60,852 nucleotides of DNA from positions 1 through 60,852 of the forward strand of contig JAJRCF010000021.1 in the NCBI GenBank assembly GCA_028679075.1, read 5' to 3'. This DNA is from Methanoregula sp. (lineage in GTDB: Archaea > Halobacteriota > Methanomicrobia > Methanomicrobiales > Methanospirillaceae). Positions 27,086 to 34,799 of the stretch are shown here, piece after piece (positions within the stretch are counted from its first letter, which is position 1; each line of letters opens with the position of its first letter). Below the pieces are notes generated by a model. That model was not told the DNA's origin, searched no databases, and saw only the letters and a program-made list of their open reading frames with translations. The position numbers and the translations under genes were made by a program.

Positions 27086-28119
27086 GCGATGTGACAATCC
27101 TGACAAGCTCCGGCCTCTCTGTCGGATACAGGAACCAGAAAGCGATCGTAAAAGAGGTTGCAAAAGACCTCAACCTCAGCCTGAAACGGGGAGAACTGGT
27201 CTGCCTGATAGGGCCGAACGGGAGCGGCAAGTCAACGCTCATCCGGACGCTGACCGGCATCCAGCCCCCGCTCTGCGGCGATATCCTGCTGTGCGACCGG
27301 AAGATCGGGGAGTTCAGCCCGGACGAGAAGGCAAAAACCCTGAGCGTTGTCCTGACCTCGCAGGTCCAGGCCGGTTACCTGACGGCCTTCGATATTGTGG
27401 CGCTCGGGCGGTTCCCGTACACAAACTGGGCTGGAAAACTGACTGACTCGGATAAAAAGATTGTCATCTCGGCTCTCGCTTCGGTGGGAGCTGGCGAGCT
27501 TGAAGGACGGTTTATCCATGAAATGAGCGATGGCGAACGGCAGAAAGTGATGATAGCCCGGGCGCTTGCGCAGGAGCCCGAGCTGATGGTACTCGATGAA
27601 CCAACCGCGTTCCTCGACCTTCCCCACAAGATCGAGACCATGCGGATCCTCAAAAACGTTGCGCAGAAGACACACAAGTCCATCCTCCTCTCCATCCACG
27701 ATCTCAACCTCGCGATACGCTGCGCCGACCAGCTCTGGATTATCAACCGGAAGGGGAACATGATCACCGGGACACCGGAAGATCTCGTCCTTTCCGGGAT
27801 CTTCGGATCCGCGTTCGAGATTGATGGGGTGAATTTCGATCCCATCCGGGGGGAATTTACCATCCCGGTCGAGAAGAAGGGTACGTTTGCACTCTCTGCC
27901 CCGGAATCGGTGGAGCGGATCTGGACCCTGTATGCACTGGAACGGATCGGTTTCCTGCCGACGGATGGTGCTGCCGCAGACATCTCCGTGACCGTGCGAA
28001 AGGACGGGAAAGGGCCCCGGTGGCATTGCACTCATCCCAACGGCGATCATGAATGCGGGAGCATCCATGAGCTCATCGAGTGCATCTCTGCCCGCCACAA
28101 GGGAGGCGATGACCATTAA
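27082..28119 (+). CDS. ABC importer ATPase, siderophore/corrinoid type, with C-terminal extension
   Basis: A 345-residue ATPase. Walker A is GPNGSGKST, signature MSDGERQK (Asp replaces the usual Gly in LSGGE) and Walker B LMVLDEPTAFLD. Residues ~255-345 extend beyond the ABC core; this tail contains a Cys/His group (RWHCTHPNGDHECGSIHELI) that could bind a metal. Its 3' end overlaps the start of the nitrogenase-like fusion gene by 11 bases, so the importer and reductase are translationally coupled, strong evidence that they act on the same compound. Confidence 0.88.
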   Translation: MSDVTILTSSGLSVGYRNQKAIVKEVAKDLNLSLKRGELVCLIGPNGSGKSTLIRTLTGIQPPLCGDILLCDRKIGEFSPDEKAKTLSVVLTSQVQAGYLTAFDIVALGRFPYTNWAGKLTDSDKKIVISALASVGAGELEGRFIHEMSDGERQKVMIARALAQEPELMVLDEPTAFLDLPHKIETMRILKNVAQKTHKSILLSIHDLNLAIRCADQLWIINRKGNMITGTPEDLVLSGIFGSAFEIDGVNFDPIRGEFTIPVEKKGTFALSAPESVERIWTLYALERIGFLPTDGAAADISVTVRKDGKGPRWHCTHPNGDHECGSIHELIECISARHKGGDDH

Positions 28120-30289
28120 GATCGCAGTCTACGGGAAAGGCGGGATCGGGAAATCAACCATCTCCGCAAATGTATCAGCTGCGCTCGCGGAAAAAGGACT
28201 CCGGGTTCTCCAGATCGGCTGCGACCCGAAACAGGACTCAACACGGCTGCTTCTGGGAGGGAGGATCCCGATAACCGCCCTGCAGTATATCCGGACTTTC
28301 CTTCCGGCCGAGCGCCGGGCCGAGGATATAGTGTACCGGGGGTACGGGAACGTTGCCTGTGTCGAGGCCGGCGGGCCGGAACCGGGTGTCGGATGTGCAG
28401 GACGGGGGATCATTACCACGTTTGAGCTTCTTGAGGATCTCGGGGGCCGGCCATCGCTGTTCAACATCACCCTGTATGATGTGCTTGGCGATGTGGTCTG
28501 CGGGGGATTTGCCGTCCCGATCCGGAATGAGTATGCTGATGCAGTCTATATTGTGACATCCGGGGAATACCTGTCGCTCTATGCTGCAAATAACATCCTG
28601 AGAGGAATTAAGAATTTTACCGAGTCGAAGGACAGGGTCGCCGGTATCATCTATAATACCCGCAATATTCCCGAAGAAGATGACCGCGTGACGCGTTTTG
28701 CCGAAGCGGTACACCTCCCGATTGTCGTCCAGATTCCCCGGAGTGGCGTGTTTGCCCAGGCAGAGAAAGAAGGAGGCACGTTAATCGAACGGTACCCGGC
28801 AACACCGGAAGCCGGAATATTCCGTGTTCTTGCCGGACACATGGAGCGTATCGGGGCTGAAAAAACCGGAATATTGCATCCTGCCCTGCCGTTAAGCGAC
28901 GAAGACCTCGAACGTATCGTCCTGTTACGGGAAGACAAGCGTCAGGCGACCAGATTCGTTTTTGCGTCAAAAAATACGGATACTGTCCGTAAATGCCTCT
29001 CTCCCACCGGGAAGAACAAACGACCGCTCTTCGGATGCGCCTTTGCCGGCGCAGTCTCCGTCACTGCGCTCGTCACCGATGCTGCCACGGTCATGCACTG
29101 CCCGCGGAGCTGTGCGCTGATGATCTCCGAGAAACTGCTGGTCACCGGGTATCACGCTGCACTCCGATCCGGCCACTACACCGGGGCCGGCATGGCAGTC
29201 CGGCTTGTGACCACGGACATGACCGACTCCGATTTCATTTTCGGGGGCGAGGAGAGACTCACCACAACACTCGAGTCGGTCATTCGGCAGGGATACAGGA
29301 CGATATTTGTCGTAACCGCATGCCCCCCCGGGCTCATCGGGGACAATATCGTGAAGGTGGGCGAAGCGGTCACAATGAGTCATCCCGGTATCCGCATCAT
29401 CCCAATTCCGGTTGACGGAAACCTTGTCGGGGACGGCCTCCAGGGCCGTATGGACGCGTACAAGGCTGCCGCCGGCCTGATCGCCCCGGCCACATACCGC
29501 ACCAGGAAAAAATCGGTGAACATTATTGCAGAAAAATGGGGTTCTGCCCATGCGGAGAGGGAATTTATTGCCATCCGCAATCTTCTGGAACGCCTCGGCA
29601 TTGCCGTCAACTGCAGGTTCCTCGGGGGCTGCGACACGGCCTCGATTGCCCGGTTCAATGACGCAAGCCTGAACCTTCCGGCAGAGACTGATGAAACCAT
29701 GGCAGCCATAAGGACCATTCTCACACCGGTCTCCGATGTACCATTCCTCGACCTGCAGCTGCCAACGGGTTTTTCCGAGACAAAGGAATGGCTCATGGCG
29801 GTGGCAAAGGTCTTTAGCGAGGAAGAGAAGGCCCGGCAGGTTATTGCCGAAGAGGAGACACGGTACCGTAAACGGATTGACGAACTCCGGCCGGAACTGG
29901 AAGGAAAATCCCTGCTCATCTCCACCTATCCCCGGTCCTTTGACTGGATATGCGATCTTGCTGATGAACTCGGGATGGAAATAAAAAAAGCCGGACTCAC
30001 CTATTCACCCTTTGCGGAGGCGTTCGTGTCCCGGTATGCTGGCAGGTTCCCGGTGGTGAAAGATTATACGGTCGAGATGCGATCCGAGGATATCCGGACG
30101 CTTGAACCGGATCTGCTCCTCTTCACCTATCCTGCCCTGAGGTCAACGGACCGGGTGAAGAGCGCACCCATCCCGTACTGTCCGGGCATCGGTTTTGCAG
30201 CCGGGACAGAGCATGCGGAGCGGTGGCGGCAGCTTCTCCGGCATCCATTTACGGAAGGCTGGAAATCTGAAGGGGAGGGTTTCCCATGA
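28109..30289 (+). CDS. NifH-NifD-like fusion: nitrogenase-like reductase and catalytic subunit in one chain
   Basis: A 726-residue fusion. Residues 1-~265 are a NifH/BchL-type Fe protein with P-loop GKGGIGKS (9-16), DPK at 39-41, and both [4Fe-4S] ligands, Cys96 in GPEPGVGCAGRG and Cys131 in LGDVVCGGF. Residues ~300-726 are NifD/BchN-like, with the three cluster cysteines at FGC310AFAG, HCPRSC335 and TAC405PPGLIGDNI. The cofactor-ligand Cys region of NifD reads ASLNLPAETDE, without Cys, so no FeMo-co is expected. Known members of this superfamily (nitrogenase, BchLNB, CfbCD) encode the two parts separately. I start at 28109 after GGGAGG; an upstream in-frame ATG lies inside the ATPase gene. 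The NifK-like partner follows with a 4-base overlap. Confidence 0.88.
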   Translation: MTIKIAVYGKGGIGKSTISANVSAALAEKGLRVLQIGCDPKQDSTRLLLGGRIPITALQYIRTFLPAERRAEDIVYRGYGNVACVEAGGPEPGVGCAGRGIITTFELLEDLGGRPSLFNITLYDVLGDVVCGGFAVPIRNEYADAVYIVTSGEYLSLYAANNILRGIKNFTESKDRVAGIIYNTRNIPEEDDRVTRFAEAVHLPIVVQIPRSGVFAQAEKEGGTLIERYPATPEAGIFRVLAGHMERIGAEKTGILHPALPLSDEDLERIVLLREDKRQATRFVFASKNTDTVRKCLSPTGKNKRPLFGCAFAGAVSVTALVTDAATVMHCPRSCALMISEKLLVTGYHAALRSGHYTGAGMAVRLVTTDMTDSDFIFGGEERLTTTLESVIRQGYRTIFVVTACPPGLIGDNIVKVGEAVTMSHPGIRIIPIPVDGNLVGDGLQGRMDAYKAAAGLIAPATYRTRKKSVNIIAEKWGSAHAEREFIAIRNLLERLGIAVNCRFLGGCDTASIARFNDASLNLPAETDETMAAIRTILTPVSDVPFLDLQLPTGFSETKEWLMAVAKVFSEEEKARQVIAEEETRYRKRIDELRPELEGKSLLISTYPRSFDWICDLADELGMEIKKAGLTYSPFAEAFVSRYAGRFPVVKDYTVEMRSEDIRTLEPDLLLFTYPALRSTDRVKSAPIPYCPGIGFAAGTEHAERWRQLLRHPFTEGWKSEGEGFP

Positions 30290-31569
30290 TCCCGGATCCC
30301 GACGGCCTGATCGGCACCCTGCTTGCCATCGAGGGGATTGCCGATGCCCGTGCTGTGCTCAACGGCCCAAACGGCTGCCGGGGGTATCCGGCGTATTTCT
30401 CGGACCGGCACTATCCCCGGGAGAACTCGCTGGACCGGAGCACGTTTGAGGAGCTCTTCTACTTCGGCCAGCCCCGTATTCCCTGCACCTATCTCGATTG
30501 CGACGATTACGTTCTCGGATCGACCGGGAAACTCAAGGAGATCCTCCCGCTCGTGGCTGCCAAAGGCGATGCGTTCCTTGCCATTGTCAATTCTCCGGGG
30601 GCTTCTCTCATCGGTGATGATCTCAACCGTTTCCTTGCAGAAGCGCACCTCGACCATATCTGTATGGCCATCGAGAGTGCTGCGTATTCCCGCCCGTTTC
30701 CGGAAGGATTCGACGAGGCGATCACGGCGGCTCTCCGATGGCTGAAGCTCAACCGGCTCCCGCGGATGAAGAACCGTGTCAACCTGCTCGGATTTTCGAT
30801 GATCCAGAAGCACTGGCAGGGGAATATTGCTGAACTCACACACCTTCTTAAGCTGATGGGGCTCACCGTTGTTGCAGTGCCAGGAGCCGGCTCTGGTGTT
30901 GCTGAGCTCCGCGAGTCAACCACAGCCTCCTTCAATATCGTGGTCTTTCCAGAGTATGCCGGGAAGACTGCGGAGTTCTACGAGCAGGAGTTCGACATCC
31001 CCGCCATCGTCTCATCTGATGGTGTACCAATCGGTTTTTCCGCAACGGAAAATTGGGTTATGGCGGTTGCTGCAGCAACCGGCTGCGATCCAGCACCGGC
31101 ACTTGCCGAGATCAAAAAACTCCGGACGCGTGCGTACCACCAGATCGCCCGGCACCATCACGAGGCCGGCTACCCGAAAGGGACAACGTTTGCTGTCCGC
31201 GGGGACGCATCGTTCGTCTTCCCGCTGACCGTTTGGCTGCACGATTATCTCGGTATGGTCCCGGTATCCGTGGAGTGCATGGCCGGTGCGGATAGGGCAG
31301 TAGACGGCCAGCTCAAAGACTTCCTTTTGGCAAACCATTGTTCCGATGCATATCGCGCCATTCCCACAATGGCAAAGCCGGATTTCTTCTTTGGGGATGA
31401 CCTGACCGGCATCGATCTCGTGTTGTCTGACCGGTGCCGGGAGTGTATCGGGATCTTCAACCGGGTAACCGGAGATCCGGAGTTTATGCCAAAGGCATTC
31501 CTTGGCGGGACCGGTGCGTTGTGGATCCTTGAACGCATTTTCTGTGCGGTGAAGCGGTTTCCAGAGTAA
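30286..31569 (+). CDS. NifK/BchB-like second subunit of the nitrogenase-like enzyme
   Basis: A 427-residue nitrogenase-component-1-like protein, overlapping the fusion gene by four bases. Cys31 in NGPNGCRGYP aligns with NifK Cys95 and BchB Asp36. The other NifK P-cluster positions lack Cys (DGLIG at the N-terminus, NSPGASLIGDD in place of TTCMAEVIGDD). Additional Cys67 and Cys72 lie in IPCTYLDCDDYVLGSTGKL. With three Cys from the fusion partner this leaves four ligands, enough for one [4Fe-4S] cluster at the subunit interface as in protochlorophyllide reductase. The existence of this second subunit argues against CfbD, which is a homodimer. A T-run follows the stop. Confidence 0.85.
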   Translation: MIPDPDGLIGTLLAIEGIADARAVLNGPNGCRGYPAYFSDRHYPRENSLDRSTFEELFYFGQPRIPCTYLDCDDYVLGSTGKLKEILPLVAAKGDAFLAIVNSPGASLIGDDLNRFLAEAHLDHICMAIESAAYSRPFPEGFDEAITAALRWLKLNRLPRMKNRVNLLGFSMIQKHWQGNIAELTHLLKLMGLTVVAVPGAGSGVAELRESTTASFNIVVFPEYAGKTAEFYEQEFDIPAIVSSDGVPIGFSATENWVMAVAAATGCDPAPALAEIKKLRTRAYHQIARHHHEAGYPKGTTFAVRGDASFVFPLTVWLHDYLGMVPVSVECMAGADRAVDGQLKDFLLANHCSDAYRAIPTMAKPDFFFGDDLTGIDLVLSDRCRECIGIFNRVTGDPEFMPKAFLGGTGALWILERIFCAVKRFPE

Positions 31570-31582
31570 TCTTTTTTTCTGA
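31570..31582 (+). terminator. T-run terminator after the nitrogenase-like operon
   Basis: Seven consecutive T (31572-31578) follow the stop codon immediately; archaeal RNA polymerase terminates at such runs without a hairpin. Confidence 0.55.
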
Positions 31583-31672
31583 TACCGCCAGGCAAAAGGC
31601 TTCGCGCAAACCGGCCTTACTTATCACAAGCCCGTTTACGCGAGATTTTATCACTATCAAACGAGATAGGAC

Positions 31673-31885
31673 ATGCCTGAGGTATTCGTTATGACATGTG
31701 GACGACCCGCAAAACTTGCAAAGGCACCGCTCAAGGAGATCAAGGATCTTGAAGAGAAACTCGGCGTGACGCTGGTTGCGTATGAGAAGGTTCCTGCCTA
31801 CAAGAAGCTCACCGCTGCAGGAGTTGCCAAGCTGAAGGCAGCCGAGAAAGAAAGCGGCGCAATCCTCGTTGCCTACGAGGCCTGA
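31673..31885 (+). CDS. small conserved-type protein of unknown function (70 aa)
   Basis: A 70-residue protein with two similar halves: KDLEEKLGVTLVAYEKVPAY and then KAAEKESGAILVAYEA, so it looks like two beta-alpha units ending in the same LVAYE strand. One Cys sits near the N-terminus (VMTCGRP). It is Lys/Ala-rich and has no membrane segment. TATA-like TTTTATC (31646-31652) lies 21-27 bases before the ATG with no Shine-Dalgarno, so it is probably leaderless. A T-run ends it. Monocistronic and probably well expressed; no function recognised. Confidence 0.8.
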   Translation: MPEVFVMTCGRPAKLAKAPLKEIKDLEEKLGVTLVAYEKVPAYKKLTAAGVAKLKAAEKESGAILVAYEA

Positions 31886-31913
31886 GAGAATCGGCCTGCA
31901 ACCCGATAGAATG

Positions 31914-31927
31914 TTCCTTTTTTTTAT
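31914..31927 (+). terminator. T-run terminator after the 70-aa gene
   Basis: Eight consecutive T (31918-31925) about 30 bases after the stop codon; a typical archaeal oligo-T terminator. Confidence 0.55.
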
Positions 31928-32019
31928 AACCTGAGGGGAATCTCCCTTTCAGATCCGGTTTTTCCCTCTAAAGCAAATTCCTGTCTTTTGTCCAAAGGAA
32001 CCAAGACACCACGAGGGTC

Positions 32020-32829
32020 TTACTGGGTTGTCAGGTCATGGATTACATATTCAAGCGATGTGTTCTCCAGCCGCTTGAGAAAATTCGTGAAATCGTTGTC
32101 CACGATAACGATTGCACAGGAGATCCCATGGAGCGCTGCCTCAATGACACCCTCACCGGCGCCAAAGAACAGGTCGGGGTTCCTCCCGATTGATTTCAGC
32201 GCAACGGATGCTTCGATCCCTACGGCTGCAGTCATCCTGGTCATGGCAACGATCTCCTTCAGCTTATCTTTATCCACCCTGAGCGAACCGCCGTGTTGGA
32301 TCCGGGGCACCTTGCAGACATGAATGGTCCCCTCATGGTGTTCGATGATCCCGTTGATGTCAGCGATCCCGACATCCTCATTCTTCCGGGCATCTGCATA
32401 GACCGTTGCTGTCGCAGATCTCGGCTTCCTGCCGGCATACAGGTACCCGTCCTTCATGTAAAGCCCGACAACGTCGCCGGCTTTAAGATCCTCGGCAGCA
32501 AAAGCGGTCCAGACCGAGATATGCTGGATGATGTCGAGGCGGATATGCCGGATATAGGACTCAAGGGTGGTGGCATGCTCCATCACCCATGCGATACCGG
32601 TTTTGGTCACCATGTAATTGCTCCGGCCGCTCATGGATATTAGTCCCTCGTCGACCAGTTCGCGCATGTGGTCGGAGATTGCCTGGGGTGTCACGCCAAT
32701 CTTCTCAGCTATCTCCAGCTGGCGCACGGCCGGCTGATGTTCGGCGATTTCCACGAGGATCTGGAAGCGCGAGGCCTCCCGCTTGCTCCGCAGGATGGTA
32801 TTGAGCGGATCCTTATCTCCCTGTATCAA
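32020..32829 (-). CDS. winged-helix regulator with C-terminal sensor domain (copy 1)
   Basis: A 269-residue transcriptional regulator. Residues ~10-75 are a winged helix (QLEIAEKIGVTPQAISDHMR, then ELVDEGLISM), and the remaining ~190 residues are a sensor domain with an AEDLKAGDVVGLYMKDGYLYAG motif and a His-rich piece IIEHHEGTIHVCKVPRIQHG that could bind metal. About two thirds of residues match the protein at 46138. It lies between the nitrogenase-like operon and the CobN operon, so it probably senses a metal or corrinoid and controls one or both. The start codon is TTG, preceded by AGGTG; the paralogue uses TTG in the same way. Confidence 0.85.
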   Translation of the reverse strand: MIQGDKDPLNTILRSKREASRFQILVEIAEHQPAVRQLEIAEKIGVTPQAISDHMRELVDEGLISMSGRSNYMVTKTGIAWVMEHATTLESYIRHIRLDIIQHISVWTAFAAEDLKAGDVVGLYMKDGYLYAGRKPRSATATVYADARKNEDVGIADINGIIEHHEGTIHVCKVPRIQHGGSLRVDKDKLKEIVAMTRMTAAVGIEASVALKSIGRNPDLFFGAGEGVIEAALHGISCAIVIVDNDFTNFLKRLENTSLEYVIHDLTTQ

Positions 32830-32993
32830 ACTGCACCTGTCATGTTCCTTTCAGGATAGTTCGTAGCAACCGTGAGGTTAATACATTTTCGGATTATTGA
32901 CAGACGAATTAGGTTGATGAAATCCGGAACGGGCCACTGTTTTTCTGAAAAAATATGAAAAGAAAATTTACGATTGTTCCCAAGTCCAAAAGA

Positions 32994-33719
32994 TTACACC
33001 GTCGCCTTCCTGAATACGTATCCCGCCAGTACAGCAACAATGGTGGTGAAAACGAGAAGCAGAACGATCGAAACCACTGGTATCGACCCGGCTCCCACAT
33101 CCCGGATCGCATCGATCGCAAAACTCAGCGGGTTGACATGGGCGATTGCACTGAGCCAGGTCGGCATCGATGAGTAGGGCATCAGGGCGCTTGAGGTGAA
33201 GAAGAGCGGCATCGTCACCATTGCCGTGAATGCGGCAAAGGAATCGTGATCGTTAAGGTAGAGTGCAATTGTTGTCGAGAATGCCGAGATGAAGACCCCG
33301 AAGAGAAAGAGGATGAGATAGATCAGGCCGTACTGGAGGGGATTTAAGAGCGTTGCACCGATCAGTACCGCGATAAGCAGGATGATCGTTGCCTGGATAA
33401 GCCCCCGTATGGAGATGAAGAGGATCTTTGAGACAAGGATACTCTCGCGGGGGACCGGCATGGCAAGGAACTTGTTCAGGAAACCGAGGATTTTGTCAAA
33501 CATCAGGAGCGACCCGCTGGAGATGCCGGCGGTCAGGATGGTCATGACAAGGATGCCCGGCGTGATGAAGTCGAGGTAATTGCCGGTGAATGTTACGGGG
33601 AGGGCAAGACCTACAAAGAGCAGCCAGGCTGCGGGAAGGACAAGCGAAGAGATGACGCCGACGCGGTAGCGGATCCACCGGATGAAATCCCGGTAGATAT
33701 ACGTGGTAACGCCTTTCAT
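32994..33719 (-). CDS. ABC-2 type exporter permease
   Basis: A 241-residue membrane protein with about six helices, of the ABC-2/DrrB family. It starts MKGVTTYIYRDFIRWIRYRV, with a long cytoplasmic N-terminus before helix 1, and has the PLFFTSSALMPYSSMPTWL segment typical of the family. It pairs with the ATPase encoded two bases upstream. Such pairs export drugs, lipids or polysaccharides, and some are linked to metals. Its place downstream of cobN suggests that it might export a tetrapyrrole product or a metal, but this is only context. Confidence 0.85.
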   Translation of the reverse strand: MKGVTTYIYRDFIRWIRYRVGVISSLVLPAAWLLFVGLALPVTFTGNYLDFITPGILVMTILTAGISSGSLLMFDKILGFLNKFLAMPVPRESILVSKILFISIRGLIQATIILLIAVLIGATLLNPLQYGLIYLILFLFGVFISAFSTTIALYLNDHDSFAAFTAMVTMPLFFTSSALMPYSSMPTWLSAIAHVNPLSFAIDAIRDVGAGSIPVVSIVLLLVFTTIVAVLAGYVFRKATV

Positions 33720-33721
33720 GA

Positions 33722-34678
33722 TCAGTGCCTCCGGTGCAGCATCATATGGAATTTGAATTCCTCGAATCCTTTGGGCTCTTCCTGCTTCCCGACCGACTGT
33801 AAAAAGACGTCGTCAAGGGAAGGCTCGCGAAGAGACATTGCCTTCACCCGGTTGCCGGACTGTTTCAGGGCATCGGCAAGGAGCGGGAGTGCTTCACGGC
33901 CATTCTCGACAGTAAACGAGATTGAGTCATCCGACTGGCCGACAAACATAGATCCGTCAAGCTGGACCGGAGCATAGTCCCCTTCAATCGTGACCGTAAT
34001 GACATCCTTCATCAGGTGGGCTTTCAGAGTGGAGGGGGTTCCCAATGCTGCAATCTTCCCCCGGCTGATGATCCCGACACGGTCGCAGTACTGGTCTGCC
34101 TCGTCCATGTAGTGTGTGGTCATGAAGATCGTCATCCCTTTCCTGGTCATCTTCCTGATATGGGTCCAGATGTTCCTGCGGGCTGCGACGTCGAGCCCGA
34201 TCGTGGGTTCGTCAAGAAAGATGACCTCCGGTTCATGCACGAGCGCCTCGGCCAGTTCGAGCCGGCGGCGCATCCCCCCGGAATAGGTTTTTGCGAGATC
34301 ATCTGCCCGGTCGGAAAGCTCCATCACGGCAAGGAGCTCGTCCACCTTGTCCTTCGGGTTCGGTATCCCGTAGAGCCAGGCAAAGATAAGCATGTTTTCC
34401 CGGCCGGTCAGGTTGGTGTCGACTGCCATGTCCTGCGGCACATAACTGATGCAGTCACGGACTTTTTCGGGATCCAGACGGGTGTCATGCCCGCAGATAC
34501 TTGCCGATCCCTTTGTCTGGGCAAGAAGGGTCGTGAGCATCAGCACCGTCGTAGTCTTGCCCGACCCGTTCGGGCCGAGCAGGCCGAAGATCTCCTTGTC
34601 AACGGAAAGGTCCAGGCCTTCAACGGCACAGAGGTCCCCGAAATTTTTTGTTAAGCCTTCAGTCAAAATGGCGGTCAT
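33722..34678 (-). CDS. ABC-2 exporter ATPase, DrrA family
   Basis: A 318-residue ABC ATPase. Walker A is GPNGSGKTT, signature YSGGMRRRLELA, Walker B VIFLDEPTIGLD, with a C-terminal regulatory region of about 85 residues as in DrrA (VTIEGDYAPVQLDGSMFVGQ). It energises the permease at 32994. It lies 113 bases after cobN on the same strand, with an inverted repeat and possible promoter in the gap, so it may be both co-transcribed and separately started. Confidence 0.88.
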   Translation of the reverse strand: MTAILTEGLTKNFGDLCAVEGLDLSVDKEIFGLLGPNGSGKTTTVLMLTTLLAQTKGSASICGHDTRLDPEKVRDCISYVPQDMAVDTNLTGRENMLIFAWLYGIPNPKDKVDELLAVMELSDRADDLAKTYSGGMRRRLELAEALVHEPEVIFLDEPTIGLDVAARRNIWTHIRKMTRKGMTIFMTTHYMDEADQYCDRVGIISRGKIAALGTPSTLKAHLMKDVITVTIEGDYAPVQLDGSMFVGQSDDSISFTVENGREALPLLADALKQSGNRVKAMSLREPSLDDVFLQSVGKQEEPKGFEEFKFHMMLHRRH

Positions 34679-34799
34679 GGGGCATCCCCCCCCGGTCGTT
34701 TGTTAGGGTGTCTTTTTTTATGTACGATAAATCGTAATCCGGTAGATGATGGATCTGCTCTGTTCTGATCTTCATTACCGGGAATGCATGTTCACTCAT
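34659..34799 (-). CDS. possible small linker protein between cobN and the ABC-2 ATPase (46 aa)
   Basis: A 46-codon frame whose ATG overlaps the cobN stop by eight bases and whose end runs 20 bases into the ATPase gene. GGGAG stands before it. The product is polar and rich in His and Asp (TEQIHHLPDYDLSYIKKDTL ... HDRHFD). The coupling at both ends looks like a real translated gene, but codon choice is unlike the neighbours and the T-rich middle resembles promoter DNA. Confidence 0.3.
   Translation of the reverse strand: MSEHAFPVMKIRTEQIHHLPDYDLSYIKKDTLTNDRGGMPHDRHFD
34723..34736 (-). promoter_or_regulatory. inverted repeat TACGAT-AA-ATCGTA before the ABC-2 exporter genes
   Basis: Two perfect 6-bp arms around AA, overlapping a TATA-like ATTTATCGTAC on the minus strand, about 45-58 bases before the ATPase start. 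It is suitable as operator of an internal promoter for the exporter genes. Confidence 0.4.

Noticed and set aside
28109..31569. Nitrogen-fixing nitrogenase or CfbCD of F430 synthesis
   Set aside because: The FeMo-co cysteine is missing and no nifE/N/B genes are present, so it is not nitrogenase. CfbD is a single homodimeric subunit, whereas two different catalytic subunits are encoded here and the reductase is fused; no other cfb gene is in the window.
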